NCBI RefSeq assembly: GCF_008704655.1
Contig: NZ_CP023688.1
Span: 1,054,001 to 1,118,000 of the forward strand
Direction: 5' to 3'
Length of the DNA: 64,000 nucleotides
DNA from: Streptomyces rimosus
GTDB lineage: Bacteria; Actinomycetota; Actinomycetes; Streptomycetales; Streptomycetaceae
Within the stretch, counting starts at the first letter, position 1. Each line of letters starts with the position of its first letter. This document shows positions 43,850 to 53,584 of this stretch, piece after piece. The position numbers and the translations under genes were made by a program. The notes beneath the pieces were generated by a model. That model worked only from the letters and a program-made list of their open reading frames with translations. It ran no database searches and was not told the DNA's origin.

Positions 43850-45698
43850 GCGTCAGGTCGGCGGACAGGGGCTGATCACCGTTGGGGACGAGGTGTGCGT
43901 CACGCCGTACCAGGGCCGCGTACCGGCCGTCGGCGGCGAGGAGTTCGCCGTGGGTGCCGCGTTCGGCGATGCGTCCCGCGTCGAGGACGACGATCTGGTC
44001 GGCGTCGCGGACGGTGGACAGGCGGTGCGCGATGGTGATCGTCGTGCGGCCCTTGGAGAGCGCGTCTATCGCCTGCTGCACCGCGTGTTCCGTACGGGTG
44101 TCCAGCGCGCTGGTGGCCTCGTCGAGGACGAGGACGGGCGGATCGCGCAGGATCGTCCGGGCGATGGCGAGCCGCTGCTTCTCGCCGCCGGAGAAGCGGT
44201 GGCCGCGCTCGCCCACGAGGGTCTCGTAGCCGTCCGGCAGGGCCGCGATGTGGTCGTGGATCTGGGCCGCGCGGGCGGCGGCCTCCAGTTCTTCGTCGGT
44301 GGCGTCCGGCTTGGCGAAGCGGAGGTTGTCGGCGACGGAGGCGTGGAAGAGGTACGTCTCCTGGGAGACCACGCCGACCGCGCGGGCGAGGGAGTCGAAG
44401 TCCAGGTCGCGTACGTCGACGCCGTCCAGGGTGACGCGGCCCGCCGTCACGTCGTACAGGCGCGGCACCAGGTAGCTGAGGGTGCTCTTGCCGCTGCCGG
44501 TCGCGCCGACGACGGCGAGGCTGGTGCCGGCCGGGGCGGTCAGGTCGATGTCGCGCAGGGTCGCCGGAAGGGGCGTGGTCCCGGGCTCGGTCTCGGGGCT
44601 GTCGTATGCGAACGTCACGCCCTCGAAGCGGATCTCGCCGCGCGGTTCGGCCAGGCGTACCGGGCGGGCCGGTTCGGTGATGGTCACCGGCAGGTCGAGG
44701 TATTCGAAGATGCGCTGGAAGAGCGCGATCGAGGTCTGCATCTGCACGCCGGTGGACAACAGCGAGACGGTGGGGCGGAGCAGGCCCTGCTGGAGCGTGA
44801 CGAAGGCGACGAGGGTGCCGAGGGAGAACTGCGGGCCGCCGATCTGGAGGACGAGTCCGGCCGACCAGTAGATGAGGGCGGGCATGGCGGCCATGACGAT
44901 GCCGATGGTGGCCATCCGCCAGCGTCCGGCCATGTTGGCGCGGACCTCCAGGCCGACCAGCCGCTCGGACTCGGTGGCGAAGTTCTTGGTGAGCGAGTCG
45001 GCGCGGCCCATGGTGCGGCCGAGCAGGATGCCGCTGACCGACAGCGATTCGGTGACCATGGCGGACATCGCGGCCATCTGCTTCTGCCGCGCGGTGGTGA
45101 TCTTCTTGCGTTCGTTGCCGACCCGGCGGCTGATCCAGACGAAGAGCGGGAGCAGCAGCAGGGAGACCAGGGTCAGCCGCCAGTCGAGGGCGATCATGGC
45201 GACGATGGTGGCGACGACCGAGGTGAGGTTGGAGACCAGGGAGGTCGCGGTGGAGGTGACGGTGGCCTGCATGCCGCCGATGTCGTTGGCGATGCGGGAC
45301 TGCACCTCGCCGGTGCGGGTGCGGGTGAAGAACGCCAGCGGCATGCGCTGGAGCTTGGCGTAGACGGCGGTGCGCAGGTCGTGCATGACGCGCTGGCCGA
45401 CGGTGGTCGAGATCAGCGTCTGCAGGACGCCGAAGACGCTGGTCAGCACGGCGGTGGTGATCATGCCGGCGGCGAGCAGGGTCAGCAGGCCGGTGCGGCG
45501 TTCGGGGATCGCCACGTCCAGGACGGCGCGGAGCAGGAACGGGGAGGCGACCGAGACCAGCGAGGAGGCGGCCACCAGCAGGCCCACCGTGGCCAGCCGG
45601 CCGCGGTAGGGGCGGAAGAGGGCGAGGATGCGCCGCACCTGGGCCGGCTGGGCCGGGTCCCGGGGCGGCGGTGTCCACTCGGGTACGTCGGGGCGCAT
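43842..45698 (-). CDS. Homodimer-type ABC exporter (fused TMD-NBD)
   Basis: A 618-residue half-transporter: six helices (~30-340) then an ABC domain with GATGSGKST (Walker A), FSGGEKQRLAIAR (signature), VLVLDEATSALD (Walker B) and ITIAHRLSTV (His switch), all intact. Such exporters pump drugs or lipids outward. The ATG at 45698 has AAGGAG three bases upstream; a further in-frame ATG at 45749 lies inside the regulatory palindrome and is less likely. Divergent from a MarR regulator, which probably represses it in response to a toxic ligand. Confidence 0.93.
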   Translation of the reverse strand: MRPDVPEWTPPPRDPAQPAQVRRILALFRPYRGRLATVGLLVAASSLVSVASPFLLRAVLDVAIPERRTGLLTLLAAGMITTAVLTSVFGVLQTLISTTVGQRVMHDLRTAVYAKLQRMPLAFFTRTRTGEVQSRIANDIGGMQATVTSTATSLVSNLTSVVATIVAMIALDWRLTLVSLLLLPLFVWISRRVGNERKKITTARQKQMAAMSAMVTESLSVSGILLGRTMGRADSLTKNFATESERLVGLEVRANMAGRWRMATIGIVMAAMPALIYWSAGLVLQIGGPQFSLGTLVAFVTLQQGLLRPTVSLLSTGVQMQTSIALFQRIFEYLDLPVTITEPARPVRLAEPRGEIRFEGVTFAYDSPETEPGTTPLPATLRDIDLTAPAGTSLAVVGATGSGKSTLSYLVPRLYDVTAGRVTLDGVDVRDLDFDSLARAVGVVSQETYLFHASVADNLRFAKPDATDEELEAAARAAQIHDHIAALPDGYETLVGERGHRFSGGEKQRLAIARTILRDPPVLVLDEATSALDTRTEHAVQQAIDALSKGRTTITIAHRLSTVRDADQIVVLDAGRIAERGTHGELLAADGRYAALVRRDAHLVPNGDQPLSADLTHG

Positions 45699-45743
45699 GG
45701 GCTCCTTCGGAAGCGGTACGGGAACAAGGTTCCGCCGAGCATA

Positions 45744-45772
45744 GTTCATTGTTACCTATACTCACAATGAAC
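45744..45772. promoter_or_regulatory. Probable MarR operator between divergent genes
   Basis: Perfect inverted repeat with 9-bp arms GTTCATTGT / ACAATGAAC (45744-45752, 45764-45772) and an 11-base spacer. The spacer contains TATACT (45757-45762), a good -10 for the marR direction, so a bound dimer would block the promoter. Confidence 0.75.
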
Positions 45773-45794
45773 CTGGTCCTGATATCCTCCGGCC

Positions 45795-46253
45795 ATGTCC
45801 TCCCCCGACCCGGCCCCCACCGAACCCGACCTGGCGGAGCAGCTGGTGCGGCTCACCCGCCGTATGCACCGCGCGCAGCAGCGGCACATGGAAGACCTCG
45901 ACATCGCCCTGACCCCCGCGCAGACCCGGCTGCTGCGCATCGTGGACCACTACCGCGACCAGGCGCCCCGGATGGCCGACCTGGCCGCGCGCCTGGAGGT
46001 CGTGCCACGGGCGGTGACCACGCTGGTGGACGCCCTGGAGGCGAAGGACGCGGTACGCCGGGTGCCCGACCCCGCCAACCGCCGGGTCGTACGGATCGAG
46101 CTGACCGACACCGGCCGTTCGACGCTGCGCGCGTTGCGCGGCGCGCGCCGGGACGCCGCACGGGACATCCTGGCACCACTGACCGCCGAAGAGCGGGAGG
46201 TGCTCGGCGGCCTGTTGTCCACCCTCGTCGACGGGGCGGCCACCCGCTGCTGA
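45795..46253 (+). CDS. MarR-family transcriptional regulator
   Basis: A 152-residue winged-helix protein. LTPAQTRLLRIVDHY, MADLAARLEVVPRAVTTLVDALEAK (recognition helix) and VRRVPDPANRRVVRIELTDTGR (wing) are standard MarR features. No Shine-Dalgarno is evident before the ATG, so translation may be from a short or leaderless transcript. It is divergent from the ABC exporter-DoxX-ASCH genes and separated by a perfect palindrome, so autoregulation and control of the exporter are likely. Ligand unknown. Confidence 0.9.
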   Translation: MSSPDPAPTEPDLAEQLVRLTRRMHRAQQRHMEDLDIALTPAQTRLLRIVDHYRDQAPRMADLAARLEVVPRAVTTLVDALEAKDAVRRVPDPANRRVVRIELTDTGRSTLRALRGARRDAARDILAPLTAEEREVLGGLLSTLVDGAATRC

Positions 46254-46329
46254 AACACTGGCCCGGGTGGCCGCTCCGGACGCCGGACCGGCCGCCCGAG
46301 CGAGCCGAGCGGACCGGAGGTACGTCGTC

Positions 46330-49287
46330 ATGCCCCTGCTGGAACCGAAGCCGGAGGCCCTGCGGCCGGCCGCCGCCGAAGGCCCGTACCACGACCGGGT
46401 GACGGACCGGCAGGCGTCCGGCACACCGGAGCGGCTGCGCGACGACCTGGTGGCGCTGCTCGGTCCGGACAAGGTGCTGCACCACGTCTCCGACCTGGTC
46501 CGGTACGCCTCCGACGCGAGCCCGTACCGCTTCGTGCCGCAGGTCGTCGTGCTGGCCGAGGACATCGACGACGTCTCCGCGGTCTTCTCCTACGCGCACG
46601 GCAAGGGCCGCAGCGTCGTCTTCCGGGCCGCCGGGACCTCGCTCAACGGGCAGGCGCAGGGCGAGGACATCCTCGTGGACGTGCGCCGGCACTGGGCGGG
46701 CGTCGAGGTGCTGGACGGCGGCGCCCGCGCCCGTATCCGGCCCGGCACCACGGTCGTACGGGCCAACGCCGCGCTCGCCCGGCACGGCAGGCTGCTCGGC
46801 CCGGACCCGGCCAGCGCCATCGCCTGCACGCTGGGCGGCGTGGTGGCCAACAACGCGTCCGGCATGACGGCGGGCACGACCCGCAACTCCTACCGGACGC
46901 TGGCCTCGGTCACCCTCGTGCTGCCCTCCGGGACCATCGTGGACACCGGCGACCCGGCCGCGGACGAGGAGCTGGCGCACGCAGAGCCCGAGCTGTGCCG
47001 CGGACTGCTGGCGCTGAAGGCGGAGATCGAGGCGGACCCGGAGCTGGTGGCCCGGATCCGCGCCAAGTACGAGATCAAGAACACCAACGGCTACCGCCTG
47101 GACGCCTTTCTGGACGGCACCACCCCCGCCGAGATCCTGCGCGGGCTGGCGGTGGGCTCCGAAGGCACCCTCGCCTTCATCGCGGAGACCGTCTTCGAGA
47201 CGCTGCCGCTGAACCGGTACACCTCCACCGCCCTGCTGTTCTTCCCGACGCTGAGCGCCGCCGCCGCGGCCGTGCCGCTGTTCAACGAGGCGGGCGCGAT
47301 CGCCGTCGAGCTGATGGACGGCAACACGCTGCGCGCCTCGGTGAGCGTGTCCGGCGTACCGGCCGACTGGGCGGAGCTGCCGAAGACGACCACCGCGCTG
47401 CTGGTCGAGTTCCGCGCGCCCGACGAGGCGGCGCGCGAGGCCCAGGAGGAAGCCGCGCGCAAGGTGCTGGCGGGGCTGGAGCTGGTCGCCCCGGTCGCGT
47501 CCGTCACCAACGAGTTCACCCGCGACCCCGCGGTCATCGCCGGGTACTGGAAGGCCCGCAAGGCGTTCGTCACCGCGGTCGGTGGCTCCCGCCCGTCCGG
47601 CACGACGCTGATCACCGAGGACTTCGCCGTACCGCCGTCCCGGCTCGCCGAAGCCTGCACGGCGCTGCTCGAACTCCAGGACCGGCACGGCTTCGACGCG
47701 GCGGTCGCGGGCCACGCCGCCCACGGCAACCTGCACTTCCTGCTCGCCTTCGACGCCGCCCGGCCCGCGGACGTGGAGCGCTACGCCGCCTTCATGGACG
47801 AGTTCTGCGCGCTGACCGTCGAGCGCTTCGACGGCTCGCTGAAGGCCGAGCACGCCACCGGCCGCAACATCGCGCCGTTCCTGGAACTGGAGTGGGGCCC
47901 GCGCGCCACGGAACTGATGTGGCGGATCAAGCGGACCCTGGACCCGCACGGCATCCTGGCCCCGCGCGTCCTGCTCGACCGCGACCCGAAGGCCCATCTG
48001 CGCGGCCTGAAGACCATTCCGCAGGTCGAGGCGATCGCCGACCCGTGCATCGAGTGCGGCTTCTGCGAACCGACCTGCCCCAGCCAGGACCTCACCACGA
48101 CACCGCGTCAGCGCATCGTGCTGCGCCGCGAGATGATGCGCCAGGCCCCGGCGTCGCCGGTCACCGGTGCCCTGCTGGACGCGTACGGCTACGACGCGGT
48201 GGACACCTGCGCGGGCGACTCCACCTGCAAGCTGGCCTGCCCGGTCGGCATCGACACCGGCGTGATGATGAAGGAGTTCCGGCACCGTCGCCACTCCCCC
48301 GCCGAGGAACGCGCCGCGGCGCTGACGGCCCGGCACTTCAAGGCGGTGGAACGGTCGGCACGGCTGGCGGTGGCCGCCGCCGCGAAGATCGGCGACCGGA
48401 TCGGTGAGGGGCGCGCCGACCGGCTGCTGAAGTCCCTGACGGGCGCGGCGCGCAAGGCGGTACGACCCGACCTCGTACCGGAATGGCTGCCGCAGATCCC
48501 CGGCGCCGCGGCCCGCAAACCGCCCGCCACCCGGCGGGTGGGAGCCGCCGCGGTCTACTACCCGGCCTGCGTGAACCGCATCTTCGGGGAACCTGACGGC
48601 TTCGACGGGCCCTCCCTGCCCGAGGCCGTCGTGGCGGTGTCGGCGCGCGCGGGCAAGCCGGTGTGGATCCCCGACGACGTGCAGGGCACCTGCTGCGCCA
48701 CCATCTGGCATTCGAAGGGCTACGACGAGGGCAACGCGGTGATGGCCAACCGCATCGTGGAAGCGGCCTGGGGCTGGACCGCGGGCGGGCGGCTGCCGCT
48801 GGTCGTGGACGCGTCCTCGTGCACGCTGGGCATCGCCCACGAGGTCGTGCCGTACCTGACCCCGGACAACCGGGAACTGCACGCCGAACTGACCGTCGTG
48901 GACTCGGTGGTCTGGGCGGCCGAGGAACTGCTGCCGCACCTGGAGATCCACCGTACGGTCGGCTCCGCCGTGCTCCACCCGACGTGCTCCATGCGCCACC
49001 TGGGCGACGAGGCGCAGCTGCGCGCCGTCGCCGAGGCGTGCGCGACGGAAGTGGTCGTCCCCGACGACGCGGGCTGCTGCGCCTTCGCCGGCGACCGCGG
49101 CATGCTGCACAAGGAACTCACCGAGGCCGCAACCGCCAAGGAGGCCGCCGAGGTGACGTCCCGCCACTTCGACGCGCACCTGTCCGCGAACCGGATGTGC
49201 GAGGTGGGCATGGACCACGCGACGAACGGCCGGGGATACCACTCGGTTCTGCTGGCGCTGGAGGGGGCTACTCGGGTGGGGGGTTGA
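46330..49287 (+). CDS. D-lactate dehydrogenase, fused FAD and Fe-S type (Dld/GlcD-like)
   Basis: A 985-residue protein. Residues ~50-560 form an FAD-linked oxidase: FRAAGTSLNGQAQG (FAD PP-loop), LGGVVANNASGM, AVGSEGTLAFIAET, and HAAHGNLHF with substrate-site histidines. A ferredoxin-like region follows (CIECGFCEPTCP; CAGDSTCKLACPVG), then two CCG domains (CVNRIFG..., HPTCSMRHLG, GCCAFAGDRG). This one-chain layout oxidises D-lactate or 2-hydroxyglutarate and hands electrons to the quinone pool. The ATG has GGAGG nine bases upstream. It is separated from lutABC by about 9 kb, so L- and D-lactate routes are not one operon. Confidence 0.9.
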   Translation: MPLLEPKPEALRPAAAEGPYHDRVTDRQASGTPERLRDDLVALLGPDKVLHHVSDLVRYASDASPYRFVPQVVVLAEDIDDVSAVFSYAHGKGRSVVFRAAGTSLNGQAQGEDILVDVRRHWAGVEVLDGGARARIRPGTTVVRANAALARHGRLLGPDPASAIACTLGGVVANNASGMTAGTTRNSYRTLASVTLVLPSGTIVDTGDPAADEELAHAEPELCRGLLALKAEIEADPELVARIRAKYEIKNTNGYRLDAFLDGTTPAEILRGLAVGSEGTLAFIAETVFETLPLNRYTSTALLFFPTLSAAAAAVPLFNEAGAIAVELMDGNTLRASVSVSGVPADWAELPKTTTALLVEFRAPDEAAREAQEEAARKVLAGLELVAPVASVTNEFTRDPAVIAGYWKARKAFVTAVGGSRPSGTTLITEDFAVPPSRLAEACTALLELQDRHGFDAAVAGHAAHGNLHFLLAFDAARPADVERYAAFMDEFCALTVERFDGSLKAEHATGRNIAPFLELEWGPRATELMWRIKRTLDPHGILAPRVLLDRDPKAHLRGLKTIPQVEAIADPCIECGFCEPTCPSQDLTTTPRQRIVLRREMMRQAPASPVTGALLDAYGYDAVDTCAGDSTCKLACPVGIDTGVMMKEFRHRRHSPAEERAAALTARHFKAVERSARLAVAAAAKIGDRIGEGRADRLLKSLTGAARKAVRPDLVPEWLPQIPGAAARKPPATRRVGAAAVYYPACVNRIFGEPDGFDGPSLPEAVVAVSARAGKPVWIPDDVQGTCCATIWHSKGYDEGNAVMANRIVEAAWGWTAGGRLPLVVDASSCTLGIAHEVVPYLTPDNRELHAELTVVDSVVWAAEELLPHLEIHRTVGSAVLHPTCSMRHLGDEAQLRAVAEACATEVVVPDDAGCCAFAGDRGMLHKELTEAATAKEAAEVTSRHFDAHLSANRMCEVGMDHATNGRGYHSVLLALEGATRVGG

Positions 49288-49308
49288 GCCGCCGACCGCC
49301 CCACTCCC

Positions 49309-50667
49309 TCATCCCCCGACCCGCAACGCCACCGCCCCCTTCCCCGGCACCGTCAGCCGGGCCGTCCCGTCGTCCCCGACGGTGGCCGTGTGGCCGTCGC
49401 ACGCGTCGGGTGCGGCCCGCAGGAGGTCGCAGTACGTTCCGGCGGGCAGGGACGTGGCGAACGTCCGCTCCAGGGCCGCGTCGCCGTTGTTGAGGGCGAC
49501 GAAGCCCTTGCCGTCGCGTGCGAAGGCGATCGCGTCGCCGCCGTTGTCCCACCAGTCGGTGAGCGGCGCGGAGCCCACCGCGTTGCGGAAGCCGACCATG
49601 GCGGTGATCTCCCGCCGGGCGTGCAGGCCGGTCCAGCCGTCGGTGCCGGTGGGCGGGCCGGCGTCCTTGTCGGTCCACGCGTAGCCGGAGTGGACGTTCG
49701 GTGAGCCGTACGGCGAGGCGAGCATGAAGACATTGGCGAGGAGATGGGCCGCGCCGTCCTTGTAGGTGAGCGTCGAGCCGTTGCGCTCGGTGTCCCAGTT
49801 GTCGACGAATGTACGGGCGTGCCCGCCGTCCAGCTTTCCGTCGGCGACGGACTTCAGCTGCGCGAGGCTGCCGCTCTGGAACGCGGCCTTGAGGTGGGTC
49901 CCGTACCGGAATTCGTCGACGTCCCCGGTGCCGGTGTACTCCTCGGGCCGTACCGCCTCGCCGTCGCCGTACACGGCCTCCTGCACCCAGAAGCCGGGGT
50001 CCTTCATCCGGCCCTTGACGGCCGCCAGGTCAGCGGCGGCCATGTGCTTGGCGGCGTCCACACGGAAGCCGTCCACACCCAGCGACCGCAGGTCGTCGAG
50101 GTATCCGGCGATCGCGGTCCGCACGTGGTCGCTGCCGGTGTCGAGGTCGGCGAGGCCGACGAGTTCGCAGTTCTGCACGTCGCCGCGGTCGGTGTAGTCG
50201 GATATGTCCTTGCGGCACGTGTGGAAGTCGCGGTCGCCGTAGAGGCCGGGGTAGCCGTACTTGGTGTACGCCGTGCCGCCCGTGCCGGTGCCGGAACCGG
50301 CGGCCATGTGGTTGATCACGGCGTCGGCGATCACCCGTACACCGGCCGCGTGGCAGGTCTCGACCATCTTCGCGAAGGCCGCGCGGTCGCCGAGCCGTCC
50401 GGCGATCCGGTAGCTGACGGGCTGGTACGAGGTCCACCACTGGCCGCCCTGGATGTGCTCGGTGGCGGGTGACACCTCGACGTAGCCGTATCCGGCCGGG
50501 CCGAGTTCATCCGTGCAGGCCCTGGCGACCTGCGCGAAGGGGCGCTCGAAGAGGGTGGCCGTAACGGTTTTCGGGCCGGGCGGGGCGGCCTGCGCCGTCC
50601 AGGGGGTGGCGGCGGCGAGGCCGGCGACGGCCAGGACGCCGGCGAGGGTGCGGGCACGACGCTGCAT
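49309..50667 (-). CDS. Secreted alpha-amylase (GH13)
   Basis: A 452-residue enzyme with a Sec signal peptide ([27 protein letters not shown]). Catalytic regions: DAVINH (I), GFRVDAAKH with the nucleophile Asp (II), [11 protein letters not shown] with the general acid Glu (III), and [11 protein letters not shown] (IV), where many GH13 enzymes have NHD. The C-terminal beta domain begins near 370. The ATG at 50667 has AAGGAG at good spacing; the longer ATG at 50718 would put extra residues before the signal. No starch-binding domain is seen. Adjacent divergent gene: GH109-like oxidoreductase. Confidence 0.92.
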   Translation of the reverse strand: MQRRARTLAGVLAVAGLAAATPWTAQAAPPGPKTVTATLFERPFAQVARACTDELGPAGYGYVEVSPATEHIQGGQWWTSYQPVSYRIAGRLGDRAAFAKMVETCHAAGVRVIADAVINHMAAGSGTGTGGTAYTKYGYPGLYGDRDFHTCRKDISDYTDRGDVQNCELVGLADLDTGSDHVRTAIAGYLDDLRSLGVDGFRVDAAKHMAAADLAAVKGRMKDPGFWVQEAVYGDGEAVRPEEYTGTGDVDEFRYGTHLKAAFQSGSLAQLKSVADGKLDGGHARTFVDNWDTERNGSTLTYKDGAAHLLANVFMLASPYGSPNVHSGYAWTDKDAGPPTGTDGWTGLHARREITAMVGFRNAVGSAPLTDWWDNGGDAIAFARDGKGFVALNNGDAALERTFATSLPAGTYCDLLRAAPDACDGHTATVGDDGTARLTVPGKGAVALRVGG

Positions 50668-51004
50668 GCTGCGGCTCCTTCGGCAGGCGGGAGCGGCCGG
50701 TCTCCGGTGGTGGGGCACCGCCGGCCGGCTCCGCGCGGGCAGCCGTGTTCCGGGCTGCCGTGGGGGGAATGTCCGACGGAGCCTGCCGTTCCGCCGGTTG
50801 ATCCGTCAAGAGTTTTCGCAAGGCTTTTCAGCCCCTTGCGCAAGGAGCGGGTCGCGCCGCCCCAGGTCCGTACCGGCGGGTGGCGGCCGCCCGTACGGGG
50901 CATTCCGTCCGGGCGGCCCTCTTGTGCCCCGTACCACTCAACCGACAAGGTCCTCTGCGAGGTTCACGCTTCCGCCACGCACCATCCGTTCCCATGGAGG
51001 ACCG

Positions 51005-52483
51005 ATGAACGAGGCACCATCGCAGCGCCACGAGCCCCACGAGCACGACGGCCCCGAGGACGGCGCCGGTCACGAAGGCCCGAGACCCAGCAGGCGTTCC
51101 GTCCTGTGGACCGCCGGGGCGGCGGGGGCCGGGCTCGGTATCGCCGGGCTGGGCAGCGGCAGCGCCGCGGCGGCCGGGACCGGGCAGGCGGCCGGAGCGG
51201 CGACGGCGGCCCGGGAAGCGGAGGCTCCCCGGGGCAAGCACAAGACCATGATCGGCGTACCGTTCGAGCGGCGCGCCACGGTGCGGGTCGGCATCATCGG
51301 CCTGGGCAACCGCGGTATGGGCATGCTGCCGCTGTACCTCGACATACCGGGCGTACGGGTCGTGGCGGTCTGCGACCCGGTCAAGGACAAGGCGGCCAAG
51401 GCCGTCCAGCTGGTCACCGGCGCGGGACAGCCGGCGCCCGTCGTCTACAGCAAGGGCGACCACGACTTCGAGAACCTCGTCGAGCGCGGCGACCTCGACT
51501 TCGTCTACATCGCCACCCCGTGGGACTGGCACTTCGAGATGGCCAGGGCGGCGCTGCTGGCGGGCAAGCACGTCGGCGTGGAGTGCCCGGCCGCCATGCG
51601 CATGGACCAGCTCTGGGACCTGGTCGACCTCTCCGAGCGCACCCGCCGGCACTGTATGCAGGTGGAGAACTGCTGTTACGGCCGCAACGAGATGCGCGTC
51701 CTGCGGATGGCGCACGCGGGCCGCTTCGGCAAGCTGCTGCACGCCGCCGGCGCGTACAACCACGATCTGCGCCAGCTGATGTTCGACCCGACGTACTACG
51801 AGGGCCCGTGGCGGCGGCTGTGGCACACCCGGCTGCGCGGTGACCTCTACCCGACCCACGGCTTCGGGCCGATCGCGAACTACATGGACGTCAACCGCGG
51901 CGACCGGGTGGTGCGCATGTCCAGCTACGGCACGCCCGCGCTGGGGCTCGCGGAATACCGCGCGGCCCACATGCCGCCGGGCGACCCGAGCTGGAAGGAG
52001 TCGTACATCGAGAGCGACCGCACCTTCAGCCTCCTGCAGACCGCCAAGGGCCGGGTGCTGCGGCTGGAGCACGATGTGTCCACACCGCACCCGTACAGCC
52101 GCATCAACAGCCTCGGCGGCACCAAGGGCGTCTTCGAGGACTACCCGGAGCGGATCTACATCGAGCCCGACCAGAGCAACGACCAGTGGGGCGACTTCAG
52201 CAAGTACGCCGAGTGGGACCACTGGCTGTGGAAGGAGCACGCCAACCCGCCCGGCGGCCACGGCGGCATGGACTACATCATGCTGTTCCGGATCATGCAG
52301 TGCTTCCAGCTCGGGCTGGTGCCGGACTTCGACGTCTACGACGCGGCCACCTGGAGCGCGCCGGTGATGCTGAGCCACGCCTCGATCAAGGCGAAGGGCG
52401 AGCCGCAGGAGTTCCCCGACTTCACCCGGGGCCTGTGGCGCAAGCCGCGGCAGGGGGTGGACTCCCCCAAGCCGACGGCGTGA
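51005..52483 (+). CDS. Tat-exported Gfo/Idh/MocA oxidoreductase, GH109-like
   Basis: A 492-residue protein with a twin-arginine signal ([16 protein letters not shown]) and a Gly/Ala-rich linker. The Rossmann site [14 protein letters not shown] binds NAD(P). [21 protein letters not shown] and [11 protein letters not shown] are the substrate-site blocks; GH109 members hydrolyse alpha-N-acetylgalactosamine through NAD-dependent redox steps. The exact activity is not certain because general oxidoreductases share the motifs. GGAGG lies just upstream of the ATG. Export with bound NAD is consistent with Tat. Confidence 0.87.
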   Translation: MNEAPSQRHEPHEHDGPEDGAGHEGPRPSRRSVLWTAGAAGAGLGIAGLGSGSAAAAGTGQAAGAATAAREAEAPRGKHKTMIGVPFERRATVRVGIIGLGNRGMGMLPLYLDIPGVRVVAVCDPVKDKAAKAVQLVTGAGQPAPVVYSKGDHDFENLVERGDLDFVYIATPWDWHFEMARAALLAGKHVGVECPAAMRMDQLWDLVDLSERTRRHCMQVENCCYGRNEMRVLRMAHAGRFGKLLHAAGAYNHDLRQLMFDPTYYEGPWRRLWHTRLRGDLYPTHGFGPIANYMDVNRGDRVVRMSSYGTPALGLAEYRAAHMPPGDPSWKESYIESDRTFSLLQTAKGRVLRLEHDVSTPHPYSRINSLGGTKGVFEDYPERIYIEPDQSNDQWGDFSKYAEWDHWLWKEHANPPGGHGGMDYIMLFRIMQCFQLGLVPDFDVYDAATWSAPVMLSHASIKAKGEPQEFPDFTRGLWRKPRQGVDSPKPTA

Positions 52484-52510
52484 CAAGCGGGCCGACGGCG
52501 TGACGGAGCA

Positions 52511-52540
52511 GGGCCGGGCGGGCGGAGCCGCGCCCGGCCC
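52511..52540. terminator. Bidirectional hairpin between convergent genes
   Basis: Perfect 10-bp arms GGGCCGGGCG / CGCCCGGCCC (52511-52520, 52531-52540) and a 10-base loop, between the GH109-like and L,D-transpeptidase genes. Confidence 0.65.
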
Positions 52541-52603
52541 CCGCACCGCTCCGGCTTCGGCCGCGCTGCCCGGCCACTCATAAGCGCCGCCCGGAAGCGC
52601 CCC

Positions 52604-53329
52604 TCAGGCCGCCAGATGCGTGCGGTCACCCATGACCACGACGGGATGCTGCCGCGGGTCGAGGGTGCGCAGCAGTGTGACCAGGCCCGCCTTGGAGATG
52701 CTCACGCAGCCGGACGTGCCGCTGCCGTGGTCCAGGTGGAGCCAGATGCCGCCGCCCTTCTTCTGCCCCTGCGGCCGGGTCGGGTCCAGGGGCGGGGTGC
52801 CTTTGACGCGGTTGTAGTCGACGGCGATGACGTGGTCGAAGTCGTGCCGGGTCTTCTTCTCCCAGTACGGGGGCGGGGTGAAGGCCGCCGAGTGGGTGTA
52901 CGGCAGTTTCGCGCCCGGGTCGGGCAGCACGCCGCCCGCGTCGGTGAGGCTGAAGACGCCGACCGGGCTGCGCAGGTCGTCCTCGTGGTGGTCGGTGGTC
53001 CAGCCCTTCCTCCCGTTGTGCGCGGGCCAGTCGGCCGTACGATGCCACCCCTTGGCCTTCTTCGTGTACAGGACGAGCGTGGCGTCGGACGAGTCGGCGC
53101 CCTTGCCGTACACGGCGACGACCTGCCGCGTTTCGGCGGGGATGCGCGCTCTGAGCCGCCCGCCCACCCCCGGGAGGTCCTTCGAGTACGCGGCCGCCTC
53201 GGCCTTGCGCCTGTCGTCGCCCTTTCCTTCGCCGTCCGTCGATCCGCCGCCCGTGCCGCAGCCCGCCAGCAGGGCCAGCCCCACTGCCGCCACCGCGGCC
53301 TTCCGTACCATGCAGCCCGCAGTTCGCAT
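52604..53329 (-). CDS. L,D-transpeptidase-family (YkuD-like) lipoprotein
   Basis: A 241-residue protein with a lipoprotein signal (VGLALLAGCGTG). The catalytic block IWLHLDHGSGTSGCVSI holds His and the nucleophile Cys in the H-x(n)-SGC order of L,D-transpeptidases. Upstream DDLRSPVGVFSLTDAGG is the family's pre-catalytic strand. Such enzymes cross-link peptidoglycan or attach proteins to it. Several in-frame ATGs are close together (53338, 53329, 53311); 53329 has GGGAA upstream and gives a normal signal. It is convergent with the GH109-like gene. Confidence 0.85.
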   Translation of the reverse strand: MRTAGCMVRKAAVAAVGLALLAGCGTGGGSTDGEGKGDDRRKAEAAAYSKDLPGVGGRLRARIPAETRQVVAVYGKGADSSDATLVLYTKKAKGWHRTADWPAHNGRKGWTTDHHEDDLRSPVGVFSLTDAGGVLPDPGAKLPYTHSAAFTPPPYWEKKTRHDFDHVIAVDYNRVKGTPPLDPTRPQGQKKGGGIWLHLDHGSGTSGCVSISKAGLVTLLRTLDPRQHPVVVMGDRTHLAA

Positions 53330-53584
53330 GATTCCCATGGTGGCACCAGGACGGCACGTACGGGCCTGACCGACATGGCCCGTTGGGTGCGCCCGCGCGG
53401 AAAACCTGTTGAATCAGGGCGCCGTGACGCGCCAGTCTTCCATGGCCCTCCCACGGCCGCGCCCCTCTTCCTGCCGCGCGCGGCCCCGCCACAGCACGAC
53501 GACGCGGGCCGGCCGCCGGCTCCCGGCCCGGCCCGACGCCCGTACACCCGAAGCGCCGCACGTCGGCCCTGACCTTGGGAAACC

